A stretch of 6,907 bases of DNA from the NCBI GenBank assembly GCA_027325475.1, contig DAIEFO010000115.1, forward strand, positions 1 to 6,907, given 5' to 3'. The notes under the pieces were generated by a model. It was not told the origin of the DNA. It saw only the letters and a list, made by a program, of their open reading frames with translations, and made no database searches. A program made the translations under genes and the position numbers. Shown piece after piece: positions 1-5,857 of this stretch (positions are counted from its first letter, which is position 1; each line of letters opens with the position of its first letter). This DNA is from Desulfobacteraceae bacterium. GTDB taxonomy: Bacteria; Desulfobacterota; Desulfobacteria; Desulfobacterales; Desulfatirhabdiaceae.

Positions 1-2
1 CT

Positions 3-719
3 TCCATCAAAAAACAGGGTGAGGCCACCCGTGGGCTGGGGGAAGCTTATATGGCGCAACGGAATTATCCATCTGCTCTCAAAGAATTTATGGAGGCTGA
101 ACGGCTGACGCCGGATGACCCGTACCTGCATGATGATATGGGGCTGGCTTACATGGCCAAAAATCGTCTGGATCTGGCGATCGAACATTTTAAAAAAGCC
201 ATCGCACTCAAGCCCGGATATGCGCCGGCCATCAACAATCTGGGTACGGCCTATATGACGCAGCAGAACTGGGACGCCGCCATCAAATGCTTTAATTCCA
301 TCACCAGAGATCTGCTCTATGCCACGCCTTATTTTCCGGTAACCAATCTGGGATTGATCTATTACCAGCTTCAGCAATATGATGTGGCGGTCCGATATTT
401 TGAAAAAGCCTTACGGATGCAGCCGAATTTTCCCCCCGCTGTCTGTGGATTGAGCCAGACTTATTTGGCGCAGGGGAAAACGCCTGAAGCGCTCGCTCTG
501 GTGGAATCCGGCATCAAATCGTCACCGAAATCCATAGAACTCTATTCAGAATTGGGGAAAATCTACACCGCGTCCCGCAATTATGAGAAGGCGGTGGCCG
601 CCTATACCAAAGTGGTGGAACTGGGGCAGGCATCCTCTCCGCTGGTGGAAAGCGCCCAGAGATCGCTGGATACCCTGAAGGCCGGTTCTATCCCCGGTTC
701 AGCAGCTTCAAATCCCTGA
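3..719 (+). CDS. TPR-repeat protein, 5'-truncated by window edge (possibly PilF/PilW-like)
   Basis: The reading frame is open from base 3, and the residues before the first ATG at 51 already complete a TPR helix (GLGEAYMAQ), so this ATG is internal and the true start lies left of the window. The 238 visible residues form about six tandem tetratricopeptide units, near residues 7-40, 41-74, 75-108, 110-145, 146-177 and 179-208. Each has the typical pattern of G/A at position 8, Y/F at 11, A at 20 and P at 32 (for example GLAYMAKNRLDLAIEHF). The C-terminus is a short Ser/Pro/Ala-rich tail with no membrane segment. TPR arrays are protein-protein docking scaffolds. The third and fourth units, with a longer linker around LLYATPYFP, recall PilF/PilW-like pilus-biogenesis lipoproteins, but the lipobox would be outside the window, so this assignment is tentative. 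The next gene starts about 70 bp downstream on the same strand and could be co-transcribed. Confidence 0.88.
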   Translation, partial: SIKKQGEATRGLGEAYMAQRNYPSALKEFMEAERLTPDDPYLHDDMGLAYMAKNRLDLAIEHFKKAIALKPGYAPAINNLGTAYMTQQNWDAAIKCFNSITRDLLYATPYFPVTNLGLIYYQLQQYDVAVRYFEKALRMQPNFPPAVCGLSQTYLAQGKTPEALALVESGIKSSPKSIELYSELGKIYTASRNYEKAVAAYTKVVELGQASSPLVESAQRSLDTLKAGSIPGSAASNP

Positions 720-779
720 AAGCGCTTCAGAACTGCTGGACAGACGACGCCTGACAGAAAAGAGACTGCTCCTCACAAC

Positions 780-784
780 AGGAA
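780..784 (+). promoter_or_regulatory. Ribosome binding site deciding the epimerase start
   Basis: AGGAA lies only about 1 nt from an ATG at 785 but about 6-7 nt from the in-frame ATG at 791. The spacing favours 791 as the start. The family's N-terminus also begins just before the first beta strand ([12 protein letters not shown]), which fits the shorter form. Confidence 0.6.
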
Positions 785-790
785 ATGCGC

Positions 791-1816
791 ATGAATCTTG
801 ATTTTAAAAACGTTCTGGTCACCGGCGCCGCCGGATTTATAGGGTTTCATCTGTCGTTGCGTCTGTTGAAAAACGGGTGCCGCGTGGCCGGTATCGATAA
901 TATGACGCCTTATTACGATGTCGGGCTCAAACAGGCAAGACTGGATCAATTGCTTGCGTATGATACGTTTTCGTTTCATAAAGATGATATTTCGGATCGC
1001 AGCGGGCTGAAAACCGTGTTTGAACAGCATCCGCCGTTTGACGTGGTGGTGAATCTGGCGGCTCAGGCCGGAGTGCGCTACTCTCTGACAAATCCCCATG
1101 CCTATGTGGATTCCAATATCGTCGGTTTTGTCAATTTGCTGGAATGCTGCCGGTATCATCAGGCGCGGCATCTGGTATTCGCTTCTTCAAGTTCCGTGTA
1201 TGGCGCCAACACCCGCATGCCGTTTTCGGTGCATCACAACGTGGATCATCCGGTATCTCTGTACGCGGCCACCAAAAAAGCCAACGAACTGATGGCGCAC
1301 ACTTACAGCCATCTCTACGCCATCCCCTGTACAGGGCTGCGTTTTTTTACGGTATATGGCCCCTGGGGAAGACCGGACATGGCGCTGTTCCTGTTCACCC
1401 GTGCGATTCTGGAAGACAGGCCCATTCAGGTTTTCAATCACGGAAAGATGAAACGGGATTTTACTTATATCGACGATATCATCGAAGGGGTTGTCCGAGT
1501 CATGGGAAAAACGCCCGAACCTGATCCTTCCTGGAGCGGCGATCATCCGGATCCGGCAACATCCTACGCGCCCTACCGCATCTATAACATCGGCGGCAAT
1601 CAGCCGGTCGAGCTGACGCATTTTATTTCCGTCATCGAAAAACACCTCGGAAAAACCGCCCGGAAAGAATATCTCGATTTACAGCCAGGGGACGTGGTTT
1701 CCACCTGCGCCGATATGGAGGATCTGATGGCGGCGATCGGGTTCAGGCCGCAAACATCTCTGGATTTTGGAATTCAGCAGTTTATCGCCTGGTACAAAAC
1801 TTATTATCTGAAATAA
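791..1816 (+). CDS. NAD-dependent epimerase, UDP-glucuronate 4-epimerase type
   Basis: An extended short-chain dehydrogenase/reductase of 341 residues, numbered from the ATG at 791; an in-frame ATG at 785 would add two residues. The Rossmann NAD(P)-binding motif GAAGFIG is at residues 12-18, [11 protein letters not shown] follows near 88-98, and SSSSVYG at 132-138 supplies the catalytic Ser/Thr region. The catalytic YxxxK pair is Y158/K162 (YAATKK). The stretch [12 protein letters not shown] near 187-198 is characteristic of UDP-glucuronate 4-epimerases, which interconvert UDP-glucuronate and UDP-galacturonate in the cytoplasm for capsule, exopolysaccharide or LPS synthesis. RDFTYIDDI near 222-230 is the usual sugar-nucleotide-side motif. 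Length is normal for the family. The stop is 12 bp before the isomerase gene, implying one operon. Related UDP-glucose or UDP-GlcNAc 4-epimerases are alternatives, but the GPWGRPDMA signature argues for the uronate enzyme. Confidence 0.9.
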   Translation: MNLDFKNVLVTGAAGFIGFHLSLRLLKNGCRVAGIDNMTPYYDVGLKQARLDQLLAYDTFSFHKDDISDRSGLKTVFEQHPPFDVVVNLAAQAGVRYSLTNPHAYVDSNIVGFVNLLECCRYHQARHLVFASSSSVYGANTRMPFSVHHNVDHPVSLYAATKKANELMAHTYSHLYAIPCTGLRFFTVYGPWGRPDMALFLFTRAILEDRPIQVFNHGKMKRDFTYIDDIIEGVVRVMGKTPEPDPSWSGDHPDPATSYAPYRIYNIGGNQPVELTHFISVIEKHLGKTARKEYLDLQPGDVVSTCADMEDLMAAIGFRPQTSLDFGIQQFIAWYKTYYLK

Positions 1817-1828
1817 ACGGGAGCCGCT

Positions 1829-3451
1829 ATGACATCTTCAACACCGGATCATGATGTATGGACAAAATTGAAACAGCAAGCCGCCATCATGCAGCAGCCC
1901 GATCATCACCTGAAATATTTGGTGGCGGCTCCGGGCCGCTTTGCCGAGTTTTCGCGGACAGCCGCGGATCTGCTGTTTGATTTCTCGCGGCAGCGCCTGA
2001 ACCGCACCGTTCTGGACCTGCTGTTCGCTTTGGCGGAAAACCGGCAGATTCAGAAGAAATTCGCTGCAATGGCGGCCGGTGAATTCGTAAATGTCACCGA
2101 ACACCGGGCGGCCTTGCACATGGCCACCCGGGATTTTTCCAGCGATGCCATTTTCCTGAATGGTCAGGACATTCTTTCGGAAATGCGGGAGGTCAACCGG
2201 CAAATCCGGGATTTTGTCGAACAGGTTCACCGGGGAGATATTACGGGATCCACCGGGAAACGCTTTCGGCATGTGGTTGTCATCGGCATCGGCGGTTCCT
2301 ATCTGGGAACGGAATTCGTCTCGACAGCGCTGAAAGCTTACGCGGCTCATGACATTTCGCTTTTATATCTGTCCAATGTCGATATTCATAATTTCGGAAG
2401 CATTGTCAGGGACATCGATCCGGAAGCCACGCTCTGGCTCATTATCTCCAAAAGCTACACCACCGCGGAAACCATGTCCAACGAAGCCCTGGCCCGGGCG
2501 TTCATGCGGGAAAAAGGGCTCAATCCTTCCGGCCATATTGTCACGGTGACCAGTAAGGGCAGCCCGGGAGACGATCCGGCCAATCCCGTACTGCGGTCCT
2601 TTCACATGTTCGATTGCATCGGCGGCAGATACAGCGTCAGCTCTGCGGTGGGCGGGGTTCCGCTCAGCCTGTATCTGGGTTATGATCTCTTTGAACGGTT
2701 TTTAAAGGGCGCCGAACAGATGGACCGGCATGCGCTTGATACGCCGGCGCAGGACAACATTCCTTTGACAGCCGCCCTGATTTCCGTCTGGAACAATAAC
2801 TTTTTAAAATATCCGGCGCAGGCCATTATTCCGTACGCATCTCCTTTATCCAGACTCGCTCCGCATGTTCAGCAGCTCAATATGGAAAGCAACGGTAAAA
2901 GGGTCACGACCGAAGGTAAATCCCTCGATGAACCCTGCGGCGCCATCATTTTCGGAGAACCCGGCACCAACGCGCAGCATTCGTTTTTTCAGCTTGCGCA
3001 CCAGGGACGGCCATTTCCGGTCGAATTCATAGGCGTTCTTCAACCGCAATACTCTCAGTATCACACCACATCCAAGGGGGTCACCAACCACCAGGAACTC
3101 TGGGCGAATCTTCTGTCCCAGCCCATGGCGCTGGCTGTCGGAAAAGACGCCGATGACCCGGCCCGGTATTTCCCGGGGAATCGTCCTTCTTCGACCCTGA
3201 TCCTTAAAGACCTTTCTCCGGAAAGCGTCGGAAAGCTCCTGTCCTTTTATGAAGCAAAAACCGTTTTCGAGGCGTTTATCTGGGGAATCAATCCGTTCGA
3301 TCAGTTTGGCGTGGAACTCGGAAAGGTGCTGGCCGACGGTATCCGGAAAGAAATGGCTGCCAGAAATCAGGACAAGACCCATGCCTTTGATGTTCTCGAT
3401 CCCATCAGCCGTCATTACCTGAACGCCTTGTTTGAGGAGAAAATCGTATGA
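1829..3451 (+). CDS. pgi: Glucose-6-phosphate isomerase
   Basis: A cytoplasmic isomerase of 540 residues interconverting glucose 6-phosphate and fructose 6-phosphate, linking glycolysis/gluconeogenesis to sugar-nucleotide supply. Visible family motifs in order: VTEHRAALH (89-97), GIGGSYLG (153-160), the phosphate-binding loop SKSYTTAET (208-216), GGRYSVSSAVGG (265-276), MESNGK with catalytic Glu353, EPGTNAQHSF with catalytic His384, and FDQFGVELGK (490-499) with catalytic Lys499. All key residues are present. The loop reads SKSYTT where SKTFTT is more common, a conservative change. Two SIS domains and the length are normal. The start is well supported by GGGAG at 1819-1823, 5 nt upstream of ATG. 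It lies 12 bp after the epimerase, and its stop overlaps the next start in ATGA at 3448-3451. Arginine codons are mainly CGG with some AGA/AGG, unlike the following gene. Confidence 0.97.
   Translation: MTSSTPDHDVWTKLKQQAAIMQQPDHHLKYLVAAPGRFAEFSRTAADLLFDFSRQRLNRTVLDLLFALAENRQIQKKFAAMAAGEFVNVTEHRAALHMATRDFSSDAIFLNGQDILSEMREVNRQIRDFVEQVHRGDITGSTGKRFRHVVVIGIGGSYLGTEFVSTALKAYAAHDISLLYLSNVDIHNFGSIVRDIDPEATLWLIISKSYTTAETMSNEALARAFMREKGLNPSGHIVTVTSKGSPGDDPANPVLRSFHMFDCIGGRYSVSSAVGGVPLSLYLGYDLFERFLKGAEQMDRHALDTPAQDNIPLTAALISVWNNNFLKYPAQAIIPYASPLSRLAPHVQQLNMESNGKRVTTEGKSLDEPCGAIIFGEPGTNAQHSFFQLAHQGRPFPVEFIGVLQPQYSQYHTTSKGVTNHQELWANLLSQPMALAVGKDADDPARYFPGNRPSSTLILKDLSPESVGKLLSFYEAKTVFEAFIWGINPFDQFGVELGKVLADGIRKEMAARNQDKTHAFDVLDPISRHYLNALFEEKIV
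3434..3451 (+). promoter_or_regulatory. Coupled stop/start junction with strong RBS (isomerase / ThDP enzyme)
   Basis: GAGGAGA at 3434-3440, inside the last codons of the isomerase, sits 7 nt before the ATG at 3448. The isomerase stop TGA shares bases with this ATG (ATGA at 3448-3451). This arrangement normally gives translational coupling and indicates a shared mRNA. The Shine-Dalgarno sequence lies in isomerase coding sequence rather than being carried by the downstream gene. Confidence 0.75.
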
Positions 3452-5004
3452 ACACAGGCGCGTTGAATCTGGTCAACACCGCTTTGCATGCAGGCGTGGA
3501 AGTGTGCTTTGCAAATCCCGGTACTACCGAAATGCCGATTGTCGCGGCACTCGATCACGTACCTGGAATGCGTGTTGTACTCGGACTGTTTGAAGGCGTT
3601 TGTACGGGGGCCGCCGACGGGTGGGCGCGTATGATGGGACGGCCTGCCGCAACGCTGCTGCACCTTGGGCCTGGCCTTGCCAACAGCCTTGCAAACTTGC
3701 ACAACGCTCGTCGTGCACGCACCCCCGTCATCAACTGGATCGGCGATCACGCGACTCGCCACCTTCCATTTGATGCGCCGCTGACTTCAGATATCGCGGC
3801 GCTTACCGGCAGTGTGGGATGGACGCGTACCGTCACGTCTGCTGGCGAGATGGCGGAAGCGAGTTTCGATGCGGTCCGGGCTGCGCTCGGGCCGCCGGGA
3901 CGTGTAGCGTCATTGATCATTCCATCGGAATGTCAGTGGGAGTCTTGCTTAGAACCGCTTTTTGTCCCCATGCCGTCCGTGTTGCGCAAAGAAATTCCAG
4001 GTTCGGCGATTTACGAGGCGGCGCATCTGCTGCGCAAGGGGCGGGCGGGAATCCTGCTTGGCGGTAATGCTCTCACCGTGCGTGGTCTGAACGCAGCGGC
4101 GCGAGTGGCGGCCGCCACAGACTGCGGCGTTTGGATCGAAACCTTTCCATCACGCCAGGAATGCGGCCGGAACCTGCCAAAATTTTCGGCCCTGCCATAT
4201 TTCCCGGAGCCGGCCCGAGAAGCGCTTGCCAATATTACAGCGCTTGTACTCGCGGGGGCCCGTGAGCCGGTCTCTTTTTTTGCCTATCCCGATCAGCCTT
4301 CGCGGCTGGCGCCTGAAAACGCGACATTGCACACGCTTGCGGATCCGGATGCAGGCGTTGATGCGACGCTTGCGCTTGAATCGCTTGCGCAGGAGCTGAA
4401 CGCGCCTGCCGTCACTGTAGTGTCGCGGATGACACCGGCCTTTGTGCCCAACGGTCAGCCCCTTGATGCGGATATTCTGTGCCGTGCAATGGCCGCTTTT
4501 ACGCCGGAAAATGCGATTGTGGTGAATGAAGCGGCCACGACCGGTTTAACCTGGAATGTTGTACATGCTTCGAATGCGGCGCCACACACCATGCTGTTTC
4601 TTACGGGGGGCGCCATCGGTCAGGGACTGCCCAACGCGCTTGGCGCTGCACTCGCTTGCCCGGATCGGCGCGTCATCGCGTTTCAGGCGGATGGAAGCGG
4701 CCTGTACACGCTTCAGGCGCTCTGGTCAATGGCGCGAGAAAGTGCGGACATAACCGTTGTCGTTTGTGCGAATCGCCGTTACCGTATCTTACAGACGGAA
4801 CTCCAACGCGCCGGTATCATTCAGCCAGGTCCCAAGGCGCAATCACTCACCGATCTGACGCAACCCGTCATCGACTGGACAGCCTTGGCAAAAGGGTTCG
4901 GTATGCCGGCTTGCAGCGTGCATACCGACAGCGAACTGGCCGATTCGCTCATGCGTTCGCTTGTTGAACCCGGCCCCAGCCTGATTGAAGCAGTACTCGT
5001 CTGA
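3448..5004 (+). CDS. Thiamine-diphosphate-dependent enzyme, acetolactate-synthase large-subunit-like, substrate unknown
   Basis: 518 residues with the three-domain architecture of the ThDP decarboxylase/acetolactate synthase superfamily. The N-terminal pyrimidine-binding domain (about 1-165) has FANPGTTEM at 21-29 and the cofactor-activating Glu49 in LFEGVC. HLGPGLANSLANLHNARRA (72-90) follows, then GDHATRHLP (99-107). A central domain spans about 185-320. The C-terminal pyrophosphate-binding domain (about 335-518) has GGAIGQGLPNALGA (387-400) and a Mg-ThDP motif reading QADGSG (413-418) then ANRR (441-444), in place of the usual GDG...NN; Asp415 and Asn442 can still serve as metal ligands. 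It resembles a subgroup annotated only generically as acetolactate synthase large subunit, without an established reaction; benzoylformate-decarboxylase-like activity on a 2-oxoacid is another possibility. No small regulatory subunit gene is adjacent. Composition differs from neighbours: about 5 lysines in 518 residues, about 12 of 30 Arg codons CGT and none AGA/AGG, suggesting horizontal acquisition. Tandem stops TGA TAG end it. Confidence 0.85.
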   Translation: MNTGALNLVNTALHAGVEVCFANPGTTEMPIVAALDHVPGMRVVLGLFEGVCTGAADGWARMMGRPAATLLHLGPGLANSLANLHNARRARTPVINWIGDHATRHLPFDAPLTSDIAALTGSVGWTRTVTSAGEMAEASFDAVRAALGPPGRVASLIIPSECQWESCLEPLFVPMPSVLRKEIPGSAIYEAAHLLRKGRAGILLGGNALTVRGLNAAARVAAATDCGVWIETFPSRQECGRNLPKFSALPYFPEPAREALANITALVLAGAREPVSFFAYPDQPSRLAPENATLHTLADPDAGVDATLALESLAQELNAPAVTVVSRMTPAFVPNGQPLDADILCRAMAAFTPENAIVVNEAATTGLTWNVVHASNAAPHTMLFLTGGAIGQGLPNALGAALACPDRRVIAFQADGSGLYTLQALWSMARESADITVVVCANRRYRILQTELQRAGIIQPGPKAQSLTDLTQPVIDWTALAKGFGMPACSVHTDSELADSLMRSLVEPGPSLIEAVLV

Positions 5005-5016
5005 TAGGCCTGGATA

Positions 5017-5040
5017 AGCGCCTGCCTGCTGCAGGGCGTT
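5017..5040 (+). terminator. Weak hairpin in the convergent gap, possible terminator
   Basis: In the 77-bp gap between the two converging units, bases 5019-5025 (CGCCTGC) pair with 5031-5038 (GCAGGGCG, one bulged G), extendable by a G-U and an A-T pair to 5017/5040, around a 5-nt loop. No clear T-run follows on either strand, so intrinsic termination is doubtful. Position is the main argument. Confidence 0.25.
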
Positions 5041-5081
5041 CATGATTGCGGGGTTGTCATGGCTTCACGTTCCAGGCGCTT

Positions 5082-5840
5082 TCAGGAAGCCTCCATCGCC
5101 AATAGCGCGGCGCCCAGCGCACCGACACACTGGGGATCATCCGGCGCCAGAACGTTTCTGCCCAGCGCCTCTGTCAGTAACTGCCGCATACAGGGGTTTT
5201 TGGCCACGCCGCCGGTAAAAACAATATCACCGTCCGACGATACCCGATTGATCATGCCGGCGGCCCTCTGAATGACGCTGGTATGAAGCCCGCGAGCGAT
5301 TTCCCGGCGATTCTCTCCTTTAGCGATCAGGGAGGTGACTTCGGATTCGGCAAATACCGTACACATGCTGGAAATGGTAAGGCTCTTTTCCGCTGAAAGC
5401 GCTTCCCGTCCAAATGATTCGATGTCAAACCCCAGCGTTCTGGCCATGATTTCCAGAAACTTTCCGGTGCCGGCGGCGCACCGGTCGTTCATTTCAAATT
5501 TTTTTACCTTCCCGGTTTCAAACAGACTGATGGCCTTGCTGTCCTGCCCGCCGATATCCAGCACCGCCTGGGCGTCGGGAAAACAGGCCCGCGCCCCAAC
5601 CGCGTGGGCCTTGATTTCTGTAACCGTCAGAGCGTCAAACGAAATCTCGAACAAATTCCGTCCATACCCCGTCGCCATGATGCGGTCGTACGACATGCCG
5701 TCAATCAGGTCACGGGCCGCTCTCATCGGATCGAAGCCGGTGTCCATCTGAAGACTGGTCACAATTTTTCCGGATGCATTCACCACCACCAGTTCGATAG
5801 TGCGCGACCCGATATCAATGCCGGCAAAACGCTTTTCCAT
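5082..5840 (-). CDS. BadF/BadG/HgdC-family ATPase activator with [4Fe-4S] cluster
   Basis: 252 residues of the ASKHA-fold CoA-dehydratase activator family. In the family the protein is a homodimer bridged by one [4Fe-4S] cluster; it uses ATP to inject a low-potential electron into its partner reductase or dehydratase. Visible motifs: phosphate-1 GIDIGSRT (7-14), phosphate-2 LDIGGQDSK (94-102), cluster ligands Cys121 (DRCAAGTGKF) and Cys160 (SMCTVFAESEV), and the adenosine motif FTGGVAKNP (208-216). The 39-residue Cys spacing equals that of Acidaminococcus HgdC (Cys127/Cys166). Length is normal and the gene is complete. The start is supported by GGGGGAG at 5853-5847, 6 nt before ATG. It lies 17 bp downstream of the reductase gene on the same strand, the usual pairing for DCCP/YjiM-YjiL-like modules. 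Its 3' end faces the ThDP gene. The specific partner is inferred from adjacency. Confidence 0.94.
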   Translation of the reverse strand: MEKRFAGIDIGSRTIELVVVNASGKIVTSLQMDTGFDPMRAARDLIDGMSYDRIMATGYGRNLFEISFDALTVTEIKAHAVGARACFPDAQAVLDIGGQDSKAISLFETGKVKKFEMNDRCAAGTGKFLEIMARTLGFDIESFGREALSAEKSLTISSMCTVFAESEVTSLIAKGENRREIARGLHTSVIQRAAGMINRVSSDGDIVFTGGVAKNPCMRQLLTEALGRNVLAPDDPQCVGALGAALLAMEAS

Positions 5841-5857
5841 CTTGAACTCCCCCAGTC

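Noticed and set aside
716..730. Perfect 5-bp inverted repeat (CTGAA ... TTCAG) overlapping the TPR gene stop codon, possible terminator
   Set aside because: The stem is short and no T-run follows; the next gene is on the same strand about 60 bp away. Not enough to call termination.
720..790. Promoter for the epimerase operon in the gap after the TPR gene
   Set aside because: No convincing -35/-10 pair was seen; the gap is short enough for read-through.
2846..3415. 189-codon open frame on the - strand inside the isomerase gene, and similar antisense frames at 773-1171, 1187-1645 and 1838-2350
   Set aside because: They lie antisense to well-supported genes, show no recognisable domain, and have the basic/His/Arg-rich composition typical of antisense shadows.
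5061..5091. Inverted repeat GGCTTC / GAAGCC spanning the activator stop codon
   Set aside because: Only 6 bp with a 19-nt loop, partly coding, and no T-tract on the activator's strand.
5393..5404. 12-base match CTGAAAGCGCTT shared with 716-727, and a similar stretch near 5075-5085 on the other strand
   Set aside because: The core AAGCGCTT is palindromic and the copies lie in unrelated contexts (coding and stop-codon regions); likely coincidence rather than a repeat family.
3448..5840. A single pathway in which the ThDP enzyme feeds the double-cubane reductase
   Set aside because: The genes converge from opposite strands, differ in composition and share no visible substrate link; adjacency alone does not support it.
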